From Mesorhizobium sp. YC-39 (GTDB lineage Bacteria; Pseudomonadota; Alphaproteobacteria; Rhizobiales; Rhizobiaceae), in assembly GCF_025753795.1 (NCBI RefSeq), contig NZ_JAOWPS010000005.1, positions 372,001-436,000 on the forward strand: DNA of 64,000 nt. Reading direction: 5' to 3'. Below are positions 1-8,987 of this stretch, one piece after another; positions within the stretch are counted from its first letter, which is position 1; each line of letters opens with the position of its first letter. Made by a program: the position numbers and the translations under genes. Below the pieces are notes generated by a model. It did no database searches. It was not told the origin of the DNA and saw only the letters and a list, made by a program, of their open reading frames with translations.

Positions 1-999
1 CTCGGTTGGCGCCATCAAGGCCGCCTGGCCGCCGGCCTCGACGGCGCGTGCCATGGCAAGCAGCGCCACCACTGTCTTGCCGGAACCGACATCGCCCTGC
101 AAGAGGCGCAGCATGCGTTCGGGATCGGCGAGATCGGCGTTGATTTCGGCCAGCGCAAACTCCTGGCTGGTAGTCAGCGAATAGGGCAGGGCTTCGCGCA
201 GTTTATCAACGATACGGCCGTCGCCAATGAGCGGCCTGCCGGACAGACGGCGGACTTTTGCCCGCACCAGCGCCAGCGATACCTGGCCGGCCAGTAGCTC
301 GTCATAGGCAAGCCGCCGCCACGCCGGTCCCTCGATGGCGACGTCGATCGGGTCCGCCGGATAGTGGATGCGCGCGAGCGCTTCGTCAAAGCCAGGGAAG
401 GTCTGACGACGCATGAACGCCTCGTCCTGCCATTCCGGCAACTCCGGCAGACGGCCAAGCGCCTGGCCGATCGCCCGACGCAATACCTTGCCGGAGAGGC
501 CCGCAGTCAGCGGATAGACCGGCTCGACCAGCGGCAGGTTTTCGGCGTCATTGGCCAGCGCGATATGGTCGGGATGGACCATGGTCGGACGGCCGTTGAA
601 CCATTCCATGCGGCCGGACACCACGACATGCTCGCCTTCGGGCATCGCCTTTTCGAGATAGGCGGCATGCGCATGGAAGAAGGTCAGCGCGATCTCGCCG
701 GTATCGTCATGGGCGTAGACCCGGTACGGCACCGACCTGTTGCCGCGCGGCGGCGGCTGGTGACGGTCGATGCGCACGTCGAGGGTGACGATGGCGCCTG
801 CCGGCGCCAACGCTATGCCCGGCCGGTTGCGGCGGTCGATGACGGTGTTGGGCAGCACGAACAGAAGATCGCCGGCGCGCGCGGCGCGGTCGCCGAGATC
901 GGCGGCCACCACTTTCTCGATCAATGCGCCAACCTTCGGCCCGACGCCGGCAAGCGAGGTGATCGGGACAAACAACGGGTCGAGGATGGAAGGACGCAT
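1..999 (-). CDS. recG: ATP-dependent DNA helicase RecG, N-terminal part (cut by window edge)
   Basis: RecG remodels stalled replication forks and branch-migrates Holliday junctions. Only the first 333 codons are present; the 3' end lies left of base 1. Translation starts MRPSILDPLFVPIT, typical of rhizobial RecG, runs through the wedge/OB-fold region (DNA-binding, roughly residues 50-200) and reaches the helicase Walker A motif GDVGSGKT near residues 300-310 before the edge. An in-frame TAA lies 9 bases upstream of the ATG, so the start cannot lie further upstream. It is transcribed divergently from sdhE-mfd across about 90 bases. Identity rests on the Walker A context (MLRLLQGDVGSGKTVVALLA) and on the N-terminal wedge-domain sequence. 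Confidence 0.95.
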   Translation of the reverse strand, partial: MRPSILDPLFVPITSLAGVGPKVGALIEKVVAADLGDRAARAGDLLFVLPNTVIDRRNRPGIALAPAGAIVTLDVRIDRHQPPPRGNRSVPYRVYAHDDTGEIALTFFHAHAAYLEKAMPEGEHVVVSGRMEWFNGRPTMVHPDHIALANDAENLPLVEPVYPLTAGLSGKVLRRAIGQALGRLPELPEWQDEAFMRRQTFPGFDEALARIHYPADPIDVAIEGPAWRRLAYDELLAGQVSLALVRAKVRRLSGRPLIGDGRIVDKLREALPYSLTTSQEFALAEINADLADPERMLRLLQGDVGSGKTVVALLAMARAVEAGGQAALMAPTE

Positions 1000-1091
1000 G
1001 ATGTCAGCTTATGTCGCGACAGCCTCAGCGCAAGGCTGACACCGCCGTCTATCCACGCTATATGCGCCGCGACAGGCAAGGATGCTGCGCA

Positions 1092-1379
1092 ATGACAGGA
1101 ACGAGACGATCAAGCGAGGGGCTGGATGCCCGCCGCCGCAAGCTTTTGTTCCGTTCCTGGCATCGTGGCATGCGCGAGATGGACCTCATCCTCGGTGGCT
1201 TCGCCGATGCCGAGATCGGCGCCTTGACGGGCGAGGAAATCGACCAATATGAGAGGCTTCTCGACATCCCCGACACCGATTTCCTGCCCATGGTCACCGG
1301 CGAAAGCCCGGTTCCGGCTGATGTCGATTGTGCCGTCCTGCAAAAAATCCTGGCCTCGCGCCGGACCATGACTTTCTGA
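1092..1379 (+). CDS. sdhE: Succinate dehydrogenase assembly factor SdhE (FAD assembly factor family)
   Basis: A 95-residue protein of the SdhE/SDHAF2 family, which helps attach FAD covalently to the flavoprotein subunit of succinate dehydrogenase. The family signature RGxxE is seen as RGMRE at residues 25-29, within the helical KLLFRSWHRGMREMD segment, and the length matches the family. An in-frame ATG exists upstream, but the family length fits the ATG at 1092. It ends 11 bases before mfd and is probably co-transcribed with it. The neighbouring recG-sdhE-mfd arrangement is one I know from rhizobia. No sdh structural genes are in the window. Confidence 0.9.
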   Translation: MTGTRRSSEGLDARRRKLLFRSWHRGMREMDLILGGFADAEIGALTGEEIDQYERLLDIPDTDFLPMVTGESPVPADVDCAVLQKILASRRTMTF

Positions 1380-1390
1380 AACGTGAATCC

Positions 1391-4300
1391 ATGAGCCTCA
1401 TTCCCACAATCGGCCTGCCCAAAGGCCGCGCCGGTCAGTTCATCGTCGACGGCGTCGCCGACGGCTACGAGGCCTTCGCGCTGGTGCAGGCGGCGCACGA
1501 GATCGCGCCTGACAAGCCGGTGCTGTTCGTGGCGCGCGACGGCCAGCGCCTGCCGGCGATCACCGAGGCGCTGGCCTTTGCCGCACCCGGCCTGCCGGTG
1601 CTGGAACTGCCGGCCTGGGACTGCTTGCCCTATGACCGCGTTTCGCCCGGCGCGGACGCCGCCGCCAGGCGGCTCGATGCACTGACGGCGATGATCGCGC
1701 TGGCGAAGAAACCGCACCGCGCCGTCATCCTCACCACCGCCAATGCGCTTTTGCAGCGCATTCCGCCAGCCGAACTGGTTGAAGCGCAGACCTTCCATGC
1801 CAGGCCGGGCAACCAGATCGATATGAATGCGCTGGTGTCGCGGCTGGAGACCTCCGGCTTCGAGCGGGTGCCGACCGTGCGCGGTGTCGGCGAGTTCGCG
1901 GTGCGTGGCGGCATTTTGGACCTGTTCGCGCCCGGCTGGATTGAGGCACTCCGGCTCGACTTCTTCGGCGACACGCTGGAATCGATCCGTGTCTTCGATG
2001 CCGCCACCCAGCGCACCACCGGTCAGCGCAAATCCATGGCGCTGCAGGCGATGAGCGAAGTGGCGCTGACGCCGGAGACGATCAGCCGCTTCCGCCGCTC
2101 CTATATCGAAGCCTTTGGCGCGCCGCAGCGCGACGACGGGCTCTATGCGGCGGTCAGCGAGGGACGGCGCTTTGCCGGCATGGAACACTGGCTGCCGTTC
2201 TTCTACGAGCGGCTGGAGACGGTGTTCGACTATCTGCCGGATACGCCTGTCGTCTTCGATCATCTGGCGCATGAGGCGCTGGCGGAGCGCCATACGCTGA
2301 TCCTCGATCACTACGAGGCGCGCCGGAAACAGGCAGACGGCGCGCTGAAGGACGCTGTTCCGTATAAACCAGTGCCGCCGGATCTGCTTTTTCTCTCGCC
2401 CGAGAACCTGGTCGCCTCGCTCGGCCCGCGTGAGGCAATCGACTTCACAGCCTTCGATGCGCCGGATGCTGGTGCAAAGAAGGTCTATCATGCCGGATCG
2501 CGGCATGGCCGCAGCTTCGTCGAAGAGCGCGCCGACCCCAGCATCAATGTCTTTGACGTCGTCGTGAAGCACATTGCCGACGAGCGTGCCGCGCGCCGCC
2601 GCGTCATTATTGCCGGCTGGACCGAAGGTTCGCTCGACCGGCTCGGCCAGATCCTTGCCGAGCACCATCTCGGCAACCTCATGCCAGTGGCGACGCTGGC
2701 CGAGGCCGAAAAGCTCGAGCCGGGGCAGGCGGCGCTTGCCGTGCTGCCGCTCGAATCCGGCTTCGAGACCGAAAGGCTGGTCGTCGTCGCCGAGCAGGAC
2801 ATTCTGGGCGACCGGCTGATCCGGCGCTCGAAGCGCAAGAAACGCGCTTCCGATTTCATCGCCGAGGCTTCGTCGCTGTCCTCCGGCGATATCGTCGTCC
2901 ACACCGATCACGGCATCGGCCGCTTCATCGGCCTGCGCACCATCGAGGCGGTCGGCGCGCCGCATGATTGCCTCGAAATCCACTATGCCGGCGACGACCG
3001 GCTGTTCTTGCCGGTGGAGAACATCGAGCTTCTGTCGCGCTATGGCTCGGATTCGGCCGAAGCGACATTGGACAAGCTCGGTGGCGGCGCCTGGCAATCG
3101 CGCAAGGCGCGGCTGAAGCGGCGTTTGCTCGACATGGCCGGGCAGTTGATCCGCATCGCCGCCGAGCGGCAGATGCGCGCAGCACCCGCGTTGGTGCCGG
3201 CCGATGGGCTCTACGGTGAGTTCTCGGCGCGTTTTCCCTATGAGGAAACCGACGACCAGCAGACGGCGATCGATTCGGTCATGGACGACCTGGCCGCCGG
3301 CAAGCCGATGGACCGACTGATCTGCGGCGATGTCGGCTTCGGCAAGACGGAAGTCGCGCTGCGGGCCGCCTTCATCGCGGCGATGGAAGGGTTCCAGGTC
3401 GCGGTGGTGGTGCCGACGACGCTGTTGTCGCGGCAACATTTCAAGACCTTCTCGCAGCGTTTCTCCGGCTTGCCGATCCGCGTTGCCCAGGCCTCGCGGC
3501 TGGTCGGTGCCAAGGAGCTGGCCGAAACGAAGAAGGGCATCGCCGAGGGCACGGTCGACATCGTCGTCGGCACCCATGCGCTGCTCGGCGCCTCGATCTC
3601 GTTCAAGAATCTCGGCCTTTTGATCATCGACGAGGAGCAGCACTTTGGCGTCAAGCACAAGGAGCGGCTGAAGGACCTAAAGACCGATGTACACGTGCTG
3701 ACGCTGTCGGCGACGCCGATCCCGCGCACGCTGCAACTGGCCTTGACCGGCGTGCGCGAACTGTCGCTGATCGCCACACCGCCGGTAGACCGCATGGCGG
3801 TGCGCACCTTCATCTCGCCCTTCGACCCGCTGGTGATCCGCGAGACGCTGCTCAGGGAACGCTATCGCGGCGGCCACTCTTTCTATGTCGTGCCGCGCAT
3901 CAGCGATCTGGCGGAAATCCATGATTTTCTGAAGGAATCAGTGCCCGAGCTGAAAGTGGCGGTGGCTCATGGCCAGATGCCACCCGGCGAGCTCGACGAC
4001 ATCATGAATGCCTTCTACGACGGCCAGTACGATGTGCTTCTGTCGACCACCATCGTCGAATCCGGCCTTGATATCCCGACCGCCAACACGCTGATCGTGC
4101 ATCGCGCCGATATGTTTGGCCTGTCGCAACTCTACCAGTTGCGCGGCCGCGTCGGCCGCTCGAAGGTGCGCGCCTATGCGCTGTTCACGCTGCCGGCCAA
4201 TCGCAAGCTGACCGACACCGCGGAGCGCCGGTTGAAGGTGCTGCAGTCGCTCGACACACTTGGTGCCGGCTTCCAGCTTGCCAGCCACGATCTCGATATC

Positions 4301-4888
4301 AGAGGCGCCGGCAATCTTCTCGGCGAAGAGCAGTCCGGCCACATCAAGGAGGTCGGCTTCGAGCTTTACCAGCAGATGCTGGAAGAGGCGGTGGCCGAAG
4401 TGAAGGATTCCGGCGAGGTGCAGGATGGCGGCTGGTCGCCGCAGATCGCCGTCGGCACGGCGGTGATGATCCCGGAAAGCTATGTGCCGGATCTGCAATT
4501 GCGGCTGGCGCTCTATCGCCGCCTCGGCGATCTCGAAAACACCGAGGAGATCGATGCCTTCGGCGCCGAGCTGATCGACCGTTTTGGCCCGCTGCCGGAG
4601 GAGGTGAAGCACCTGTTGAAGATCGTCTTCATCAAGGCGCTCTGCCGCAAGGCCAATGTCGAAAAACTCGACGCCGGGCCGAAGGGCGTCGTCATCCACT
4701 TCCGCAGGCGCGAGTTCCCCAACCCGGTCGGACTGGTCAAGTTCATCGGCGAACAGGGCTCGCTGGCCAAGATCCGGCCGGATCATAGCGTTGTCTTCAT
4801 CCGTGACTGGCCGAACGCCGAAAAGCGGCTGGCCGGGTCCGCAGTGGTCATGACGCAACTGGCGCGTCTGGTGGAGAAGGCAGCATAG
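1391..4888 (+). CDS. mfd: Transcription-repair coupling factor Mfd
   Basis: A 1,165-residue Mfd, which dislodges RNA polymerase stalled at DNA lesions and recruits UvrA for nucleotide excision repair. Order of parts: UvrB-like N-terminal modules (about 1-350), CarD/RID-type RNA-polymerase-binding domain (SGDIVVHTDHGIGRFIGL, near residue 500), RecG-like helicase with Walker A GDVGFGKTE near residue 645 and DEEQ box near 747 (LLIIDEEQHFGVKHKE), then the TRG region and the C-terminal UvrA-regulating domain. The length is normal. The start MSLIPTIGLPKG is chosen because the upstream in-frame stretch overlaps sdhE and does not look conserved. It sits directly behind sdhE. Confidence 0.97.
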   Translation: MSLIPTIGLPKGRAGQFIVDGVADGYEAFALVQAAHEIAPDKPVLFVARDGQRLPAITEALAFAAPGLPVLELPAWDCLPYDRVSPGADAAARRLDALTAMIALAKKPHRAVILTTANALLQRIPPAELVEAQTFHARPGNQIDMNALVSRLETSGFERVPTVRGVGEFAVRGGILDLFAPGWIEALRLDFFGDTLESIRVFDAATQRTTGQRKSMALQAMSEVALTPETISRFRRSYIEAFGAPQRDDGLYAAVSEGRRFAGMEHWLPFFYERLETVFDYLPDTPVVFDHLAHEALAERHTLILDHYEARRKQADGALKDAVPYKPVPPDLLFLSPENLVASLGPREAIDFTAFDAPDAGAKKVYHAGSRHGRSFVEERADPSINVFDVVVKHIADERAARRRVIIAGWTEGSLDRLGQILAEHHLGNLMPVATLAEAEKLEPGQAALAVLPLESGFETERLVVVAEQDILGDRLIRRSKRKKRASDFIAEASSLSSGDIVVHTDHGIGRFIGLRTIEAVGAPHDCLEIHYAGDDRLFLPVENIELLSRYGSDSAEATLDKLGGGAWQSRKARLKRRLLDMAGQLIRIAAERQMRAAPALVPADGLYGEFSARFPYEETDDQQTAIDSVMDDLAAGKPMDRLICGDVGFGKTEVALRAAFIAAMEGFQVAVVVPTTLLSRQHFKTFSQRFSGLPIRVAQASRLVGAKELAETKKGIAEGTVDIVVGTHALLGASISFKNLGLLIIDEEQHFGVKHKERLKDLKTDVHVLTLSATPIPRTLQLALTGVRELSLIATPPVDRMAVRTFISPFDPLVIRETLLRERYRGGHSFYVVPRISDLAEIHDFLKESVPELKVAVAHGQMPPGELDDIMNAFYDGQYDVLLSTTIVESGLDIPTANTLIVHRADMFGLSQLYQLRGRVGRSKVRAYALFTLPANRKLTDTAERRLKVLQSLDTLGAGFQLASHDLDIRGAGNLLGEEQSGHIKEVGFELYQQMLEEAVAEVKDSGEVQDGGWSPQIAVGTAVMIPESYVPDLQLRLALYRRLGDLENTEEIDAFGAELIDRFGPLPEEVKHLLKIVFIKALCRKANVEKLDAGPKGVVIHFRRREFPNPVGLVKFIGEQGSLAKIRPDHSVVFIRDWPNAEKRLAGSAVVMTQLARLVEKAA

Positions 4889-5014
4889 CCCGCCCGGCGC
4901 ATTCGCCAGCGCTGAAATTCCGGTCTAGAATAGGAAATCGGCTTCGTGTATGGAGCCGCCACCCCATATAGGGGTCTGAAATGGCGGGCGAGGGCGCTCG
5001 CCTGTTTATTTGAC

Positions 5015-5058
5015 GCAATTCCGGATGGAAAACCGTTTCACACTTTTCCTGGAATTGC
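5015..5058. repeat. Intergenic imperfect palindrome, likely dispersed rhizobial element
   Basis: An inverted repeat with arms GCAATTCC (5015-5022) and GGAATTGC (5051-5058) encloses an AT-richer core reading ggatggaaaaccgtttcac. It lies just upstream of the DAHP synthase start. The arms and core resemble a short palindromic sequence I recall as common between Mesorhizobium genes. The repeat arms are seen; membership of a dispersed family is from memory and needs a genome search. It could also act in the aroF leader. Confidence 0.5.
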
Positions 5059-5083
5059 TCTGGAAGGGCGTTTGGGTGCAACG

Positions 5084-6457
5084 ATGACGAAATGGTCGCC
5101 GAATTCGTGGAGAGCAAAGCCGATCAAGCAGGTTCCTGCCTATCCGGACCTTGCCGCGCTGAAGAACACGGAAGCCCAGCTCGCCACCTTTCCGCCGCTG
5201 GTTTTTGCAGGTGAGGCGCGCAAGCTGAAGAAGCAGCTTGCGGCTGTCGCCGCCGGTGACGCATTCCTCCTCCAAGGCGGCGACTGCGCCGAGAGTTTCG
5301 CCGAACATGGCGCGGACAACATCCGCGACTTCTTCCGCGTATTCTTGCAGATGTCGGTGGTGCTGACCTTCGCCGGCGCGCAGCCGGTGGTGAAGGTCGG
5401 CCGTGTCGCCGGTCAGTTCGCCAAGCCGCGCTCGTCCGACAACGAAACCAAGGGCGATGTGACGCTGCCGAGTTACCGCGGTGACATCATCAACGGCATC
5501 GAGTTCGACGCCAAGTCGCGTATTCCCGATCCCGCACGCCAGGAGATGGCCTACCGCCAGTCGGCGGCGACGCTCAACCTTTTGCGCGCCTTCGCCCAGG
5601 GTGGTTACGCCAGCCTGGAGAACGTGCATAGCTGGATGCTCGGCTTCGTGTCAGACAGCCCGCAGGGCGAGAAATACGAGTCACTCGCCAACCGCATCAC
5701 CGAGACGATGGACTTCATGAAGGCCGTCGGCATCACCTCTGAGACCAACTACGCGCTGCGCGAGACCGATTTTTATACCAGCCATGAGGCGCTGCTGCTT
5801 GGTTACGAGGAGGCGCTGACCCGGGTCGATTCCACCTCAGGCGACTGGTACGCCACGTCAGGCCACATGATCTGGATCGGCGACCGCACGCGCCAGCCCG
5901 ACCATGCCCATGTCGAGTACTGCCGCGGCATCAAGAACCCGCTGGGGCTGAAATGCGGTCCGTCGCTGACGCCGGATGGCCTCTTGCAGCTCATCGACCT
6001 GCTCAATCCGGAGAACGAGCCTGGGCGGCTGACGCTGATCGCGCGCTTCGGTTCCGACAAGGTCGCCGATCATTTGCCGAAGCTGGTGCGGGCGGTGCAG
6101 AAGGAAGGCCGCAGCGTGGTGTGGTCGTCCGACCCGATGCATGGCAACACCATCGAGGCGGCTGGCTACAAGACGCGGCCGTTCGACCGCATCCTCAAGG
6201 AGGTGCAGACCTTCTTCGAGGTGCACCGCGCCGAAGGCACGCATCCGGGCGGCATCCATGTCGAGATGACTGGCAAGAACGTCACGGAATGCACCGGCGG
6301 CGCCCGCGCCATCACGGCCGAAGAGCTGCAGGATCGTTACCACACCCATTGCGATCCGCGCCTCAACGCCGACCAGGCGATCGAACTGGCCTTCCTGGTG
6401 TCGGATCTCTTGAAGAAGAGTCACCCGGTGCAGCACAAGCAGGCCGCGAACGGCTGA
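5084..6457 (+). CDS. aroF: Class II 3-deoxy-7-phosphoheptulonate synthase (DAHP synthase)
   Basis: Catalyses the first step of the shikimate pathway, joining phosphoenolpyruvate and erythrose 4-phosphate. The 457 residues match plant-type (class II, AroA-II) enzymes rather than the short E. coli type. Visible family blocks include [11 protein letters not shown] (metal-binding Cys), [32 protein letters not shown] and GLKCGPS. The start [14 protein letters not shown] is chosen because class II enzymes of rhizobia begin this way; upstream in-frame sequence is the intergenic palindrome. The gene stands alone and is closed by a strong intrinsic terminator at 6491-6515. The aroF symbol follows rhizobial usage. 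Confidence 0.95.
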   Translation: MTKWSPNSWRAKPIKQVPAYPDLAALKNTEAQLATFPPLVFAGEARKLKKQLAAVAAGDAFLLQGGDCAESFAEHGADNIRDFFRVFLQMSVVLTFAGAQPVVKVGRVAGQFAKPRSSDNETKGDVTLPSYRGDIINGIEFDAKSRIPDPARQEMAYRQSAATLNLLRAFAQGGYASLENVHSWMLGFVSDSPQGEKYESLANRITETMDFMKAVGITSETNYALRETDFYTSHEALLLGYEEALTRVDSTSGDWYATSGHMIWIGDRTRQPDHAHVEYCRGIKNPLGLKCGPSLTPDGLLQLIDLLNPENEPGRLTLIARFGSDKVADHLPKLVRAVQKEGRSVVWSSDPMHGNTIEAAGYKTRPFDRILKEVQTFFEVHRAEGTHPGGIHVEMTGKNVTECTGGARAITAEELQDRYHTHCDPRLNADQAIELAFLVSDLLKKSHPVQHKQAANG

Positions 6458-6490
6458 ACCACTTGCCGGTCTGAGTTTGGTTGAAGAAGG

Positions 6491-6515
6491 CGCCGGAGAA
6501 ATCCGGCGTCTTTTT
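6491..6515 (+). terminator. Intrinsic terminator of aroF
   Basis: A 7-bp stem (cgccgga / tccggcg) with a GAAA tetraloop, followed after two bases by five T. It lies 34 bases after the aroF stop, and nothing else ends here. Confidence 0.85.
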
Positions 6516-6629
6516 CGTTCCGGATGCCGAACTGCGGTAACTTACGAAAATGTGTTCTCGCACGACCATTGCAAAACCCAGATTGGATGGAACTGCATCA
6601 TCCACCCCAACCTGGTTCCTTCATTCATC

Positions 6630-7334
6630 ATGCACCACGAGCATGCCGTCATTCGTCACCGCGCGCTCGACTTCTGGTTGGCACGGGCTGCGGTCCTCGT
6701 CATCATCTGCCTGCAGCTTCTCGTCATCAACGACCTGTCGTTCGGACCGCGCTGGCTGGCGCCGGCGATCGAGACGGCGCTGCTTTTGCCATTATCGGTA
6801 GCGACCGCCTGGACGCAGGTGGCGACGCAAAAGGCCGTGGAACACGATCAGTGGTACGCGATCGGCCGCTTTCGCATCTTCATCCGCAGGGCGGCCCTGG
6901 TGATGACAGGTATCATCAGCGTCATGAATTGCGGGGCGCTGGGCTTCCTTGTGCGGGCGCTGCTGGAAGGCCACGCCGGCGCTGGAACGACGCTTCTTGT
7001 CGATGCGCTTAACATCTGGGTCACCAATGTCATCGTGTTTGCGTTGTGGTTCTGGAGTACCGATCGGGGCGGACCGCCGACCTGCGGGCTGGTCAAGCGC
7101 GCGCAAGCCGACTTCCTGTTCCCGCAAATGACGCTGCCCGATCGCGAAATCCGCGACTGGCTGCCCGGTTTCATCGACTATGTCTTTCTGGCATTCACCA
7201 ATGCGACGGCGTTCTCGCCGACCGACACATTGCCGCTCAGCCAGCGCGCCAAGCTCCTGATGATGGCGGAGGCGATGATCTCGCTGCTGACGATCGCCCT
7301 GGTCGCGGCGCGCGCCGTCAACATCCTGGCTTGA
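6630..7334 (+). CDS. Multi-pass membrane protein with a K+-channel-like pore region but no selectivity filter
   Basis: A 234-residue protein with about five or six hydrophobic segments (near residues 13-32, 40-60, 85-105, 118-138, 175-190, 205-230). I do not recognise a characterised homologue. The C-terminal block FLAFTNATAFSPTDTLPLS followed by AKLLMMAEAMISLLTIALV aligns by eye with the pore and inner helix of two-TM ion channels (Ion_trans_2), where a TVGYGD filter would be; here the filter position reads NATAFSPTD. The start MHHEHAVIRHRALDFW is picked because the upstream in-frame residues overlap the aroF terminator. It is monocistronic. Function is unknown; a degenerate channel or transporter is inference. 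Confidence 0.7.
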   Translation: MHHEHAVIRHRALDFWLARAAVLVIICLQLLVINDLSFGPRWLAPAIETALLLPLSVATAWTQVATQKAVEHDQWYAIGRFRIFIRRAALVMTGIISVMNCGALGFLVRALLEGHAGAGTTLLVDALNIWVTNVIVFALWFWSTDRGGPPTCGLVKRAQADFLFPQMTLPDREIRDWLPGFIDYVFLAFTNATAFSPTDTLPLSQRAKLLMMAEAMISLLTIALVAARAVNILA

Positions 7335-7486
7335 TGTCCGCGCTCCCAACAATCTGGGGGCGCTGGACTGCAAGGCGCTCTGCCAACGGCGCTGGACGCC
7401 CGCTTTGTGTCGCATTTGCTTGGGTGCTGCCGCTCCAGAACTGGAATCCTGTCGCGATGGTGAGGCCATATCGGACGGAGGGTGGG

Positions 7487-7906
7487 ATGAGCGACAATCA
7501 CAGCGGATCATGTCTATGCGGCGCGGTGCGCTTCAAGACGCGTGGGCCTTTGCGCGGGGTGATTTATTGTCACTGTTCGCAATGCCGCAAGCAGAGCGGG
7601 CACTATTACGCCGCAACCAATGTCCCCGACGAGAACATCGAGATCGCCGGCGCCGAGAGCATCACCTGGTACGAAGCGTCTTCGTTTGCCCGGCGCGGTT
7701 TTTGCAAAGCATGCGGCTCGGTACTGTTCTGGAAGCCACGCGAGGACGCCTACGTCTCGGTTTTAGCTGGAGCATTCGACAGGCCGACCGGCCTTCAGGG
7801 TGAATGTCATATCTTCGTCGGCGACAAGGGCGATTACTACACTATCGATGACGGGCTGCCGCAGTTCGAGAGGTCGACACCCTCGCTCAAGGTGGCCGAT
7901 GAATGA
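7487..7906 (+). CDS. GFA-family zinc protein (glutathione-dependent formaldehyde-activating enzyme-like)
   Basis: A 139-residue protein of the Gfa/Mss4-like fold. Zinc-binding cysteines are visible as CLC (residues 9 and 11), CHCSQC (28, 30, 33) and CKAC (73, 76), the complete family pattern. The founding enzyme speeds formation of S-hydroxymethylglutathione from formaldehyde and glutathione, but most members are uncharacterised and not all have this activity. The ATG at 7487 follows ggagggtggg, a good ribosome-binding site, and starts immediately before the first Cys block. The 150 bases upstream hold no other gene that I can support. Confidence 0.85.
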   Translation: MSDNHSGSCLCGAVRFKTRGPLRGVIYCHCSQCRKQSGHYYAATNVPDENIEIAGAESITWYEASSFARRGFCKACGSVLFWKPREDAYVSVLAGAFDRPTGLQGECHIFVGDKGDYYTIDDGLPQFERSTPSLKVADE

Positions 7907-7999
7907 CAAGAATGGCGAATGAATTTTGGAGAGGTCGCCTTATTCCATTGATCGGGCCATTGCGATATCCCCTGCCGGTGATTCGAAAAGGGATTGGGC

Positions 8000-8359
8000 A
8001 TGCAGCGGCTGATCGATGCTTTCTTCAATTCGGTACGGGCGTTCCGCAAACTGGCCGCCAGCGAAAAGGCCTTCCAGCAGGAGCTGATGCTGCTCGTGCT
8101 CGCTTTGCCGCTTGGCTGGTTCGTTTCGGTCTCGTGGCGCGGCTATGCCTTGCTGATCGGCGCGGTGCTGCTTTTGATCATGGTCGAGGTGCTGAATACC
8201 GGTATCGAGGCAGCGTGCGACGCTTTTAGCCGGGAGTTCAATGTCGATATCCAGCTCGCCAAGGATTGCGGTTCGCTGGCGGTGCTGATCTCGGTGGTGA
8301 TCGTCGCCGGCGTCTGGGGCATCGCCATCATCGAGCGGATTACAGGGCTGCCGATCTGA
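8000..8359 (+). CDS. dgkA: Diacylglycerol kinase DgkA
   Basis: A small integral membrane kinase (119 residues) that phosphorylates diacylglycerol to phosphatidate, recycling lipid released when membrane-derived glucans are decorated. It shows the family's three transmembrane helices and the active-site motif EVLNTGIEAACD, with E..N and a second acidic/Lys block (LAKDCGSLAVL). The ATG at 8000 is preferred over a TTG six bases upstream. It is convergent with the DedA gene, with 25 bases between the stops. Confidence 0.93.
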   Translation: MQRLIDAFFNSVRAFRKLAASEKAFQQELMLLVLALPLGWFVSVSWRGYALLIGAVLLLIMVEVLNTGIEAACDAFSREFNVDIQLAKDCGSLAVLISVVIVAGVWGIAIIERITGLPI

Positions 8360-8384
8360 CAAAGCGCCTGTTGGGCGACATGCG

Positions 8385-8987
8385 CTAACCCCGATCCGCC
8401 CCGGCGTCCCTGACGCGCTCTTTGCCAGCGACATGGCGGGCGACGAGCCAGGCAACAATGGCCACGCCCAGACCGATGGCAAGCGCCGTCAGCAGCCGCT
8501 CGTGGCGGGCCAGCGCCTGGCCGAGGATGCGCTCGGCGCCCAGTCCGAAGACATAGCCGATCGTGACGAACAGGATTGCCCATAGCGTCGACGAAAGGGC
8601 GTTGAGGATGACGAAACGGCGCATGGTGATGCGCGAGAGCCCAGCCGCTATGCCCCCGACCAGGCGCATGCCGTAGACGTAGCGGTTCGACAGCACGAAG
8701 ATGTTGGGATGGGTGTTGAGCAGACGATAGGCGCGGCGGAAACCGGGGCGCTTGCGCAATCTCACGACAAAGGGATGGTCCGCAAACCGGCGGCCGAGTA
8801 TGAAAAAGAAGGTGTCGCCGGCGAAGGCACCGAGAGCCGCCGCGACAAAGGCCCGCCACAGGACGAAGACATGCTGGTGCGCGAAAAAGCCGCCGAGGAT
8901 GGCAGCACTTTCGCCTTCGGCGACACAGCCCAGAAAAACGGCGATCAGCCCATATTGTTCGATGAAATGATGGATGGTCTCCGTCAT
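8385..8987 (-). CDS. DedA-family membrane protein
   Basis: A 200-residue DedA/SNARE-associated (VTT) domain protein with four to five membrane segments. Recognisable family features are GCVAEGESAAILGG near the N-terminus, GDTFFFILGRR, and an Arg-rich FVLSNRYVYGMRLVGGIAAGLSRI block. DedA proteins are linked to lipid scrambling, undecaprenyl-phosphate or phosphatidylethanolamine flipping, and membrane homeostasis; the substrate of this one cannot be read from sequence. It overlaps the upstream DUF1003 gene by four bases (ATGA), so the two are translationally coupled. Confidence 0.88.
   Translation of the reverse strand: MTETIHHFIEQYGLIAVFLGCVAEGESAAILGGFFAHQHVFVLWRAFVAAALGAFAGDTFFFILGRRFADHPFVVRLRKRPGFRRAYRLLNTHPNIFVLSNRYVYGMRLVGGIAAGLSRITMRRFVILNALSSTLWAILFVTIGYVFGLGAERILGQALARHERLLTALAIGLGVAIVAWLVARHVAGKERVRDAGADRG

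Noticed and set aside
1058-3658. An 866-codon open frame antisense to sdhE and mfd
   Set aside because: Its Arg/His/Gln-rich composition is what the reverse strand of a high-GC gene gives; mfd is unmistakable on the plus strand.
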